Shown here: positions 34,775 to 45,179 of the stretch, one piece after another
Position numbering within the stretch: position 1 is the first letter of the stretch
How the letters are laid out: each line of letters starts with the position of its first letter
Assembly (NCBI GenBank): GCA_034509755.1
Contig: CM067557.1
Coordinates: 16,848,001-16,912,000, forward strand
From: Anisodus tanguticus
Lineage: Eukaryota > Streptophyta > Magnoliopsida > Solanales > Solanaceae
DNA: 64,000 bases
Direction of reading: 5' to 3'
Notes under the pieces: generated by a model
Database searches by the model: none
What the model was told of the DNA's origin: nothing
What the model saw: only the letters and a program-made list of their open reading frames with translations
Made by a program: the position numbers and the translations under genes

Positions 34775-37700
34775 GCAGTTTCGATTCCGCCAACAGCAAA
34801 TGGGATGAGGTGAGTTCTGACCTCACTAATGCCCTTAGTCTCAATATCGGACCCTATTGATCAAGGTATGAGTGGAGCAGCACAAGTATTGGCACAGCCG
34901 GGTTCCCCTCAGTCTTAGCAATATGTCAGGGTATTTATCGACACCAACCCTTCCGAGGTGTCAGATAGTCCTCAGTCTTGAGAGTCCATAAATCAGGGCT
35001 CGTTAGTGTATGTCATGAGATATGTAGAGGAAAAGGAGAGTAGTTGGGCTAAGAGGATAAGAGTAACTTATAAGGATAGGAGGGTTCCGCTTTGAAGTGT
35101 CTCTGATCGAGGCTCACAAATAGGATCGAGGCTACACAGTTACATCTATAATAATCCATCCACTGATATTGCCTATATATGTATATATTCATGAACCTAA
35201 AAACCAACTTATTACTTGTACAGGAACAAATGATATTGTAATAGAAATAGGCCGAGATTGTAAAGAAGAGACCAGAGTAGAAGTAATGGGACCGCAACAT
35301 TGTTCTAGCAAGCTAATAAGATATGAGATTTCACCGATGGACGATTAATGCACATTATTTGTGACATCGTATTCAGAAATCCCCGGACTTACATTATGTT
35401 GAGTTAACCGATTGGGAGTAGGTTAGATATGTTGTTTAACTCCTTAAGGGAGAAACTATAATAAGGATGTGTCGTTAGAGAATAGTTATAATAGGTAATA
35501 TTAAAGAAAGCGCAAACGAGGAGTACCAAAAGCATAACAGGGATTATGTCAGCTAGGGGTACAAACCAAACGCAGAGGTATGACACCGCTAACAAGTAAG
35601 GATGGTTAAAATAAGAAGAATTGGCGATAAATGAACGCATTGTGAAAGCTACGGGAGCGAGATAGTGACGGAGAAACTAGATAGCCGTCAAACCAAGAAT
35701 TATAAATGGAGTAAGAAACCTACGAAAAGGAGATTTAAGATATGATAATGACAAGGGTCGTAGGTAAGGTTGGATAGGGTGACGATAGACTACGCAAGCA
35801 TGGGAGTCCCTTTCACGAACATCATTTGCAGCATCTAATGGTTATTTGAGAATAGTTGTGCAAGCTAAACTTGACAACAAATTGGTTGTAGTTATGGACA
35901 AGGGGGTGAGTTGACGATCTAATAAGCGCTCGTTAGAAAGTGGTCATTTTCGGAGGAAGAAAAGGATGCTAGTGTTATCAAGAAACTTGAGGCAACCTAA
36001 GACCGAATAAGGGATTTAGAAAGTTCAGCTGGACTAGGTGATACCATAATAATAAAGGGATAAATGACTGGACATCGGGAGAGTACCGATAAGTGATGAA
36101 GGAATAAGGATTCTAAGACAACCAAGATGGTAAATGCCACGAGTAAGATTTGTAGGGCAAGTAATATCTCGCAAGGAAAGATATGGTAAGTGTATATGTA
36201 TATGCCATTTCGGGCACCCAAATAACGTTGAAGTTGCCATAGTACAAGGTGAACACCCCAAAATAGAAATTAAGTCACAGGGAAAAGGAAATTAGATGTA
36301 ACAAATCGACACGTGGGAGGCAAAAGCCTAAGGAGCTAAGGTGATGGTTACACCCCAAAAGGGAGGGAGGACGACGCAATAAATATCTACCAAATGGATC
36401 TTCCAAAGATTCAATCAACAAAAAGGATTATAGCAAGGTTAAGGGGAAAGGGGAACCATGATGCGGAATGATTAAGGAGGATGCGTGAATGTGAATGATA
36501 AGCTTACCAAGGAAGGAGAATGGAAGGGAAAATACAAATGGACATTAAAATACTCGGAAGGTTAAGGCGGCAAAGGTAAAAGTAGTCAGAAGGATGTTGA
36601 TATAAATAAGCTACTACGACTTTGGAGGAAGGTAAATAGATTCAAAAGTTAGTAACGTACTAAGAAGGATCGAGTTGTAGATGAGAGATTGCAACTATGC
36701 AGGGAAAAGATGATAAAAAGATATCATCAGTCTGAATGAGTATGTTTGGGTATCAAACTAACCACATTCTTTATAAAGAATGATCGGCAATCAAGGATAA
36801 CAGACAAGAAATGGAGTAAGTTCATAACAGAAGTCTTTAGGACTGACAATACAAGGAAAAGCACACGTGAGGTCCCAATAATAGTTACTATAGTAAAGAA
36901 TATGGTAAGACCACGATAAAAAGCAAGAAAGATAAGTTACCCCATAACATTATTGTTGTTGAATATGTTGGTTGAGGAACAAGGGACAACAGCAATGTTG
37001 AGACCACGCACAAAGAGTTCCAAAGCATATAAATACTAAAACAAATTGGTGTATGTACATAGGAAGTGTCCGCGAAAGGACAAGTGGGCAATTCACCTAA
37101 TGGATGGTGCTAATGAAGGAACTAGAGAAACGAGCCACCCGGGAAAAAGCAATAATAGTGTGGATGTGTGTTGATAAAAGACGAAGTCAGTGAAGGTCAA
37201 GGTAGGACATCCGAGTCATAGGAAGTTTCATCACCTTAAAAGGAAGGAAGCTGGCGGACAAGGGTAAGGTAATAACCCAGATTACTAGTAGAGGATGTAA
37301 AGAAAAATTACCTACGGAGTTTAGAACACATCGCAATCATAACAGACACCTTTGTTTGCAGTTTTAGGCAAAAGTCCATGGTACAATGAGCCATATTAAG
37401 TCGTTAAGTAGTAGGGCAATTGATTCATGAATTAAAACTCCTTCGGGGTCAGAATCTGGTTATTCGGTATTCTATATATTGTTATTATGAAAATACATCA
37501 GAGATCCTTTCCAAGGTGTTTCGATTGAAGCTATTTAAAAAGTCAGTTAATGTATCAAGATCAACAGGTTCGCAAACCTAAGGTTTATAATGTGACGTCG
37601 GTGGAAATGTCGTGAAGGAACAAGAATATCAAGGAGATGACATAGGAAGTCAAAAAGAAAATTAGGTCCAAAGTACTTTCGTTTATACCAAGTAGGAGGT

Positions 37701-37917
37701 AGTGATCATTAGAAAATAGAAATGGAACAAGCTCATAAGGTAAAAATGGTTTAGTCTATTCTCATTTTAGGAAGGGAAGTATATGAGATTGACATATATG
37801 TGATGGGCAAGTAGGGCGACATGGCACAACAGATAGATGCTACTATTAACAGGATTGGGGTAACGTTCACAACAAAATACTCATTCCATATACCCTAACA
37901 TTTGACGACGAATATTC

Positions 37918-37932
37918 CTAAGTGGGAGAGAA
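37918..37932 (+). other. Polypurine tract, second copy in D
   Basis: CTAAGTGGGAGAGAA directly before LTR3. Confidence 0.85.
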
Positions 37933-40452
37933 TGTTACATCTCATCCCTCAGTATGATAATTCATGACATGAGTTAAAGACATGGAAGCGTAAGGGCGGA
38001 AGTGTCATAAGAGTTCAAGTGGCAGAAATATGTTAGTACCAAGTCTAAGGAGGTTCGTAAGCATGATTGGTAAGTATGGGATGGTTTTGGGATCAAGTAA
38101 ATCAAAGAAATTTAAGTTCATCGGAATTCGGAGAAAATTAGGCAGAATTCTGGACATGATTTTGGCCAACGTTCAGTAGGAATATATCATAGTATATAAG
38201 GAATTATGGAATGAATAACCTATCTAAATTTAATTTTAAAGAGTCCTCTTTCCAATGCAACAGACAGTTTGCAAATCACAGAAGTATTGTTCCCGAGACA
38301 GCCCATACAAAAATGTACGATGCCATAAGTCGGTGGACTTAGTATAAATATCTGTTAAGACCCGAAATTCATTCAAAACATCTCCCAAAGTTGCTCCTCC
38401 TTCTCTCTACACTTCCCCTTTCTCTCTCTAGGTTTATGCATCAACATAGATCCAATCCACATGATCATCACATGATTTCAAGTCCGAAGAATTCGTAAAA
38501 GATACAAGATCATCTTCTTCTTCCTTGTTCTTGCAATCAAAATAGTAGTGGAGTGAATCAAGCTAGGATTTCACCTTGTGGAGTCAATTTAGGTAAGATT
38601 TCATCTCTTCTTCATGAATTTGAGTATATCTAGTTTTGGGTATGAACATGCAAGTGAGAACCCATGGAAATTGGTGCTAGGATTAAGAATTGGAAATTGT
38701 GGCTTGTTGGTTTTGCTTGAGAAAGATAAAAATGGCGAAGGTGACTAGGAATTGGGCTTGTAAATCTGATTATCTAGTAATTATGGTCGATTATAGTTCA
38801 TAAGAGCAGATGTGGTTATTATGGGTTGTTGTTATTATAATCCTTATGGACCTGGAAAATACAAGAAATACAGGGGAAATATTGCTCAAATCAACATAGG
38901 ATCACTCGTCACTTAAATACGTAAAGGACGGGATTAGCCAAAAGTGATAATTGATTTGCTCTATGATTATAGGTCAAGATTGAGACATAACGAGCGGATT
39001 GTGGTAACTAGAAAGCGGATCATATTAAAGGTATGTAAGTCTTTACCTTCTTCTTAATTTTTAGCATGATTCAGAGTTAAGCATCATCAAATCGAACATT
39101 CTGAAAGAAACTCCTATTCATAAAAATATAAACATGGTTGATCTCAATCGTTGATGTTGTGCTCATTAGTAACTCATGAAATTAGTTCCATAATCACCGT
39201 ACATTTATTTTCATAGGCGCTTCTTGTGTTCTAATAATATTATCAAGCTCGTTTCCTTGTCGGAGTTGTTTAGCGCTCTTCGTTACCTTTGTCATACTAT
39301 TGAACCTATAATCTTTCAATTTTTCTTATCGAAAGGGTTCCTTGTATTCTATTAAAATTCATTGGTTTGCTTCCCCTTGTTAGGATTATATCTCATATCT
39401 CTTGAGAGTCATTGTTATATTATTGACCTCGAGTTCATGATAAATTGTAACGTTGGCTGTAAATGAGTCCCATAACGATAGATGGAGGGTTAATGACCTT
39501 GTGTCACCCTATCCTATTCATATTGGGTTTATAAGGTCATTTATGCATCCTATATATATATATATATATATTTATCTATTTTGTGACACCGAACCGCGCT
39601 ATAGTCGGCCAAGTACGACACTTATATGTGCACTCTACTACAACTGGGCATGATAACACTGAGTCCTATATTAGGGCTGGGTATGATAATATTGAGTCCC
39701 ATATTAGGGCCGAGGACGATATGATATTGATATTATCCCAAAGCGTGGCTATACATATATAATTGGTTTCGGTGATGTTAGACATTGCATATGCCTATTG
39801 TGGCCTCCAAGGTTCAAGTTGTTTTGTTACTTTGATTTTCTCATATCATTATCTTCACTTATGTTTACCTGCCTTACATATTCAGTACATTCTTTCATAC
39901 TGATGTCTCTTGCTGGGGAGCTGTGTTTCATGCTCACCTGTATAGATAGGCAATTTGATGATCCCCCGCAGTAAGTGATTTGATAGAGTAGATGTGGTCA
40001 ATATGCTCCTATCTTCTGGAGTTATTTAGTGTGTTGGTAGGTCCTAGTTTTTCTAGATATATATTCATATCATGGGTATGGCGGGGCCCTATCCCGACAA
40101 TTATGTCAGTTAGATGCTCCTTTAGAGGCTCGTAGATATGTGTTCTGTGTATAGGTTTCTTATGCATATCCTTGTCAGCTCATGCCTAGTATGTATAGCT
40201 TTTGGTATGGCCTTGCGGGATTTGTATGACTTATGCATGCTCGTATTTTCCACGTCAGTGCATGTACATATATGTATGGCTATAGTCCATGCTTCACAAG
40301 TTGTGATGGTTGACATAATTTCTACTCATCAGTCCCATATACGTAGGCCTTGTCGGCCCAGGTGTTGTTAGCAATGTATGACATATATTGCAGGTAGGCG
40401 CTTAGCCTTATGGTCAGGTGCCAGTCATGCCCCTCTAGCTTGGGGTGTGACA
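37933..40452 (+). repeat. Element D right LTR (LTR3)
   Basis: TGTTACATCTC to TTGGGGTGTGACA, 2520 bp. Up to about 38660 it matches LTR2 closely. After that it differs from LTR1 and LTR2 at many sites and lacks about 79 bp at 38806-38823. A (TA)n run is at 39553-39571. It is followed by TTGAC, the right target duplication. Confidence 0.93.
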
Positions 40453-40799
40453 TTGACCTAGCCAGCTTTGAAATATACATCTCAAAACCAACTACATTTT
40501 CATAGCAATCTACTAATGCAAAAACTCATGTGAGCTTTCTATTTGATCTTCATCTACATCTGCCTTTTCAACTTATTTGTATTTTCCTTGTTCTAATCCT
40601 AATAGAAGGAATTTGAGCCTCTCTGTATTCAAGATCTTCCTACCCTATGCTAGTAATTCTTGAAAACTGTGAAATTGTTGCATCTGATCTGCCTGGAACG
40701 CTAAATTGGTTAAATAGTCAGCTAGTTTATTTCATTCTCTAAATATGTGCACTACCTGTATATTTACTTGTTGTATTCCCTGTTTTATTTCCTCATACA
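40453..40799 (-). pseudogene. LINE RNase H fragment (5'-truncated LINE, right half)
   Basis: The minus strand from 40797 reads VYEEIKQGIQQVNIQVVHIFRE, one stop, NKLADYLTNLAFQ and a FHSFQELLA*GRKILN tail. This is the C-terminal RNase H-like part of plant LINE ORF2 (the H-x-F/Y-RExNxxAD motif). The LINE starts abruptly inside this domain, as 5'-truncated LINE insertions do, and continues at 25592-25501 with 3' UTR and poly(A). It inserted into E's RT just after the FVKKKDG motif. Stops show it is an old copy. Confidence 0.78.
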
Positions 40800-41313
40800 C
40801 CCATCCTTCTTCTTTACAAAAAAAACACAAGAGCACCCCAAGGCTAAACACTAGGTCAAATAAACTCCTTAATAAATCTTGTAATTGCTTTTTCAACTCC
40901 CTCAACTTAGCTGGTGACATCCGGTACAATGGAAAAGAAATAGACTGAGTGCCTGACTCCAAGTCAATACAGAAATCAATATCACGATCGGGTGGAACCC
41001 TAGGAATATCCATCAAAAACACTTCTGGAAACTTTCTCACTATCGAGACTGACTCTAATGGGGGACTTTCCACACTCACGTCCATAATATATGCCAAATA
41101 ATAGAGACACCACTTCTCAACCATCCTTTGAGCCTTAAGAAGTGAAATCACCTTCTTCAAATACTGACTAAGAGTACCCTTCCAGTCTAATTGATGAATA
41201 CTGAGCATGGCTAAAGTAATTGTCTTGGCATGATAATCCATGATCGCATGATACAGAGATAACCAATCCATCACAAGAATAGCATCGCAATCTACCATAT
41301 CCAAAACATTCAA
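40800..41313 (-). pseudogene. Element E post-protease and RT N-terminal part, ORF running into the LINE
   Basis: The 193-residue frame 41313-40732 begins MVDCDAILVMDWLSLYHAI (the conserved VILGMDWL motif after protease). It continues through FPEVFLMDIPRVPPDRDIDF and MSPAKLRELKKQLQDLL, the N-terminal lead of gypsy RT. Near 40860-40800 the frame slips, since FVKKKDG is readable only in a neighbouring frame. The last 23 residues of this ORF are LINE RNase H sequence, so the ORF is a chance chimera across the insertion boundary and not a gene. Confidence 0.87.
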
Positions 41314-41750
41314 GTCTACTTAGGCATCAGACCCCCATCAAAGTAACTATACACCCTCGATATATCCGGTCTACCACTATGGAATCCCCAATAAGAGTAG
41401 AAACATGAATAGGCATGCCTAGGAAATCACACATCAAATCCAAACTTAAAACAAAGTAGGCAGACACTTAAGAATAAGTAGAGGTTGGATCAAACAAAAC
41501 TGTAAAGGGACAATGGCAAACGAAAATAATACTTGTAATGACTGCATTGGAGGCCTCTACCTCATGTCTACCTAGGAAATCATAGAAATGAACACGATTA
41601 CCTAAAATCTGAGTACTTTCATGACTACCACCTCGACCGGAATAAGTACCACTCCTACCTTCCTAAGAACTACCTCTACCACCATGAGAACTAACTGTAC
41701 TTACTGTGCATCCTAAGAACAAGGGTCATAGAACTTAGAGGTTGACCACC
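41314..41750 (-). pseudogene. Element E protease region
   Basis: Near 41500-41465 the minus strand reads VLFDPTSTYS followed by a stop. This is the retropepsin active site in the plant-gypsy D-P-G/T-S-T form, with Gly replaced by Thr. Upstream is a Gly/Ser/Arg-rich linker (SRGGRG-like). The stop directly after the active site inactivates it. Confidence 0.75.
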
Positions 41751-43130
41751 ACGCCTAAGTATAGCAAAATCTCTATTGAAGCTCCCAAGATCACCACACT
41801 CATAACACTCTCTGGGATAGCAGATTGTTATGAAGGATCCGAGCCTAAATACGTACCATGGGTAGCTGGCCTATAATAACTCAGGGTCAACTGCCCTAAG
41901 CCATAAGGAGTACACACCGACTGTCCCCCATTAGATACTGGCATGGCTACAATAACTAGCCTAGTACTTAGAAGGTGATGACCTCCACCAAAATGACCTC
42001 TACCTCTATATGAGGTACCTATAATAGTGTTGAAATGGTGCCTCTTGACCACATGCTCCTCACGCCTAATGAATGCGTCCTCTTACACCATATCAATAAT
42101 TTGCTGGAAGGAAGACCCTATGGCGGCCATCTGTGCTGCAATTAAATGAAGAGATCAAATCAACCCATTGGTGAACCTCATCACCATCTCAGTCTCAATA
42201 GAAAAAATTATCAAAGCATGGCAAGACAATGCATGGAATCATGTCTCATACTCTGTCACAGTCATACACCCCTAACATAACCCCTCAAACTGATCTCTCC
42301 TCCTCTATCTAACACTGCGAGGTATGAACTTCTCCAAAAATGCCCGAGTAAACGAAGTCCAAGTAAGAGGAGGGGATCCTTCTTGTCAGGTTTTAACATA
42401 TAACCTCCACCACTACTTAGCAGGTCCAATGAATTGAAAAGTGGTGTGTTCTACTCGGGAATTTTGGTTTGACACTGCTTCACACCCCCAAAAAAAAGGG
42501 AGCTACGTCTGAGTTAAACTCTCCACTAACCTGAAGTTGTGCTACCTCTCATGATAACTGATCAAGAACTCATAAGCATCATCCTCTAGGTCTCCATCAA
42601 ATCCTTGAGGATCTATTTTCCTGAACCAATCAAACATATTTTTCTCCACGATCATCATAGGCTGAGTAGCTATGGATGAAACAAGACCATGCACTATCAC
42701 GCTAGTAGGTGGTGGCTGAACTCCTAGTGCCTGAAATCCGAGAATAGCTATATGAGTAGGAATCTATCCTTCATCCCTAGTTTGTGATCAATTTGAAGTG
42801 ACCGATAAAACACCCTATGTTAGAGTCTCCAAAAAACTTATCATGCGAACTAAAGTGTCTTGAAGTACCGGTATAGCAATAAAACCTGAGACGCCTGAGC
42901 TGGCTCAGCACCAACAGCTTCACCCTGATTATCCCTCATCAACCTAAACCTGATCACACTCCAGAACAACCTCTAGCTCTAGAGATACTACCCTAGCATG
43001 GCCCCGAGCAGCTTCCATTGCTCAACCTCGGGTGGTGCTGTAACTCGAGGTGTACCTCCGCCTCGTACAACACCCTTAGCAGCAGGTGTGGGCTCTTGAG
43101 CTCATCCGCAGTTGAACGAGTCCTCATCAT
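41751..43130 (-). pseudogene. Element E gag
   Basis: The start is likely the ATG at 43130 (MMRTRSTADELKS), about 180 bp after the primer site and similar in place to C's gag start. Gag-type sequence follows with many stops. A zinc-knuckle remnant near 41820-41785 reads CYECGDLGSFNRDF, where the His and last Cys of the CCHC box are lost. The product would be the capsid and nucleocapsid. Confidence 0.78.
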
Positions 43131-43310
43131 CTGTGAGAAAGAGTGAAAATAAGATTTTTAGAATCCAATAAAGTTAGGTACACACGACAAGAATGAAATA
43201 AGAGAAGTTACCTAAATTTCCTATAGTATCTCGAAGATAGGTATGGAGATCTTCATACCGATTTGCAAGACTCTACTAGAGATCACTCGTGTACTCATGA
43301 GATCAATGAA

Positions 43311-43328
43311 CCCAATGCTCTGATACCA
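43311..43328 (-). other. Primer-binding site of element E
   Basis: The minus strand reads TGGTATCAGAGCATTGGG, the standard initiator-Met site, 3 bases inside the 5' LTR edge. Confidence 0.93.
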
Positions 43329-43331
43329 AAT

Positions 43332-43372
43332 TGTCATGGAACAAAATTTCATTTGTGTCGTGAGGTCACCCT
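43332..43372 (-). repeat. Element E 5' LTR remnant (41 bp)
   Basis: TGTCATGGAACAAAATTTCA matches the 3' LTR edge TGTTATGACCCAAAATCACA at 18165, and similarity runs about 40 bp. It then stops, and C's gag resumes after CACCC. About 3.5 kb of LTR are therefore missing. Confidence 0.82.
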
Positions 43373-43377
43373 CACCC
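43373..43377. repeat. Target-site duplication of element E, right copy
   Basis: CACCC, identical to 18160-18164. Joining the flanks through one copy gives continuous C gag. Confidence 0.85.
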
Positions 43378-43790
43378 TAGAAGACCCATCATGCTGCTAT
43401 GCCAGCACCTGAGGTTTATTATTTCGGACGTAGTACTTTCAATTCGGGATAGACTTCTTATGGCTTATATTATAGATCTGCAAGTCGTGGAGGACATTCG
43501 GGTTCTTTTCATCAGCTTGCGTCCTGTAAAATTTATTCAAGTGTGGTGAAATTGGGCATTTAATAAGGGGTTGCCCACACTCAGACGTTGTGGTTCACAC
43601 TAAGGTTCTCAGGTTTTGACATTTAGGTCTGCACAGCCGCCAGCTAGGGAAGGTGCACAAAGTAGTAGGGTGGTTCTAATTCGGGCAGAGGTGGTTCCCA
43701 TTCTGACCGAGCAGGTGGTCGGGGATGTTCAAAGTTTGAGGACAGTCGTGTACAGTGTTATGTTGACCAACTAAGATAACATCCATAGGA
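43378..43790 (+). pseudogene. Element C gag, C-terminal part with zinc knuckle
   Basis: It continues 18164 with PRRPIM-like and SFNSG-like Ser/Gly-rich sequence in several frames. A nucleocapsid zinc knuckle lies at 43542-43574: CGEIGHLIRGCP, with the spacing C-x4-H-x4-C kept. The first Cys of the C-x2-C pair is lost (Leu-Phe-Lys-Cys). Past about 43790 gag-like sequence fades, and no C protease or pol is found further on, so C is truncated on the right or disrupted by later insertions. Confidence 0.72.
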
Positions 43791-44299
43791 TATGGCAATA
43801 CTTGTGATTAATGTGTCCCCAAACATGTCTACTATTATCCTTTGTCTGATTAGAAGGGGGTATGAGTTTCTGACTGCATTTTTTCCTTTGCTGGGCTTTG
43901 TCTAATTATATGTGTGTCAGGGATTGTAAAGACTCACTAAGTTGAAGTAAAGGGATAAGTTAAACTAACTCCCCATTAGAAACTCCTAAGTATGGGATCT
44001 TTCACTTGCTTTTATCTCCTCCTATTCTTCTCATTTATGATTGTCCATCCTATCTTGCTGAAGATTTCTTAATTGCATATGAAATGCAATTGTGCCTCCG
44101 TTATTTGTTTACATAGTTTCCCTATAGTTTCTGAACTGAATGTTTGAAATGGGATTTGGTGTCTAAGTGTAAATGCATTGCTTATATTTGGTATTTGAGA
44201 CCAATAGACATGATAAAGGGATAGGATGCTAGGCTATGATATCTGATCTGCTAGGAAAATAGTTTGAAAGGTCCATTCGATTAGGGTTAAGATTTAATG
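43791..44299. other. Unassigned stretch between C and copia element F
   Basis: AT-rich sequence, with no open frame or motif that I recognise. It may be decayed C pol, another insertion, or the start of F's 5' LTR. Confidence 0.4.
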
Positions 44300-45072
44300 A
44301 TACAGAATTAATGTGAATGTCATTTTAAATATGTAGGTAAAGCAAAGAAACACTCTACAAGGAAAGTTAAATATCCAGGGAATACATAATTTAATCAATT
44401 AAACTTATGCGGGCTTCTTTTGAAAGAGATATGTCAAGTATTTGGATAATATCAATTCAAGTACTACAAGGGATTCTCGCATCAGCCTTTAAGGAAAGAA
44501 GTACCGTGAATCAAAAACCTTATACGTTCCAACAACTCTATGGGAAGAAGATCACTCGGAAATCAAACTCTATCTTTATTCTTGGAAATAGGATCAATTT
44601 ACTCCTCTTTCAAAGGATTAAATATCTTGGGTTGCAATCTCTGTTCACAAGCCAAATCCATCAAGATTCAAAATTATTTGAAGGCTTGTCATCTACAAAG
44701 GAAGATATACTTTTGTCTCAACAACTCCTGTTCTATGTTCTACTTTTAACAAGTATTATATTTCTTAGTGATTTACTATGTACTAAAAAAAAGATGAGAG
44801 AAAAAATATAGTTGGTTTAAAGATTATGAATGATTGAGTGTAGCAAGAGGAATTACACTTTGTTATCATTGTACCAAAGAACAAGTTGCAAGAGCTTACA
44901 GAGAATACTCTTGCAACCCTAGGGGACTGGAATAAGATACACATTGGATCCAACTAGTATATAAAAATCTAATGTCAATTTGCATTTCAGCATTTAGTTA
45001 TGTATTACTTGCATTCTTAGTTAATGCATATATCAGTTGACTACCTGGTCTGGCAGTCGACTAATAAATAAT
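44300..45072 (+). repeat. 5' LTR of element F (left edge uncertain)
   Basis: The right part (44875-45020) matches 56623-56770: AAGAACAAGTT(G/A)CAAGAGC, CTTACAGAGAATAC and GATACACATT blocks. The LTR ends at the primer site. The left part has no partner in the truncated 3' LTR, and its start was placed by LTR-like style only. The two overlapping open frames at 44407-44811 are inside the LTR and unlikely to be genes. Confidence 0.7.
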
Positions 45073-45084
45073 TAGTATCAAAGA
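45072..45084 (+). other. Primer-binding site of element F
   Basis: TTAGTATCAAAGA, a decayed TTGGTATCAGAGC, at the LTR end. The following AAGGTCTCACAG is leader sequence. Confidence 0.7.
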
Positions 45085-45179
45085 AAGGTCTCACAGTTGG
45101 TGTTTGCCTAACATAAAGTGAGAAAAGATCACGTTTAATACGTCACTATTGGACCTTTGTTTCAAAAGGGCACCTCTTA

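Larger units (their letters stand above)
34354..37932 (+). other. Element D internal region 2 (near-identical copy of region 1)
   Basis: It is also 3579 bp. Differences from region 1 are few and cluster at CAG/CTG sites as small indels (35658, 36211, 37250, 37272, 37344, 37360). It has no recognisable gag-pol domain. Confidence 0.85.
25593..40452 (+). mobile_element. Element D: tandem gypsy array LTR-internal-LTR-internal-LTR
   Basis: Three LTRs start at 25593, 31763 and 37933, exactly 6170 bp apart. Each is TG...CA. Two internal regions of 3579 bp each separate them and are nearly identical. The outer flanks TTGAT (25588-25592) and TTGAC (40453-40457) form one 5-bp target duplication with one change, so the whole array behaves as one insertion. 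No target duplication lies at the middle LTR. The left and right LTRs are strongly diverged, while the duplicated segments are not, so the duplication is far younger than the insertion. The middle LTR is a hybrid of the two outer ones. Confidence 0.95.
18165..43372 (-). mobile_element. Element E: Ty3/gypsy chromovirus inserted in C gag, itself split by LINE plus D
   Basis: The minus strand reads 5' LTR remnant (43372-43332), primer site (43328-43311), gag (43130-about 41750), protease, RT N-terminal part (to 40800), interruption 40799-25501, RT C-terminal part, RNase H, integrase, chromodomain (to about 23010), and 3' LTR (22921-18165). The gypsy RT sequence resumes across the 15.3-kb interruption with only a few residues missing. 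The perfect CACCC duplication and uninterrupted flanking gag show that E inserted in C. Stops and frameshifts are frequent. Its 5' LTR has been reduced to 41 bp. Confidence 0.88.

Noticed and set aside
44407..44811. 134-residue + strand ORF as a gene
   Set aside because: It lies in the 5' LTR of copia F, overlaps another open frame, and has no recognisable domain.
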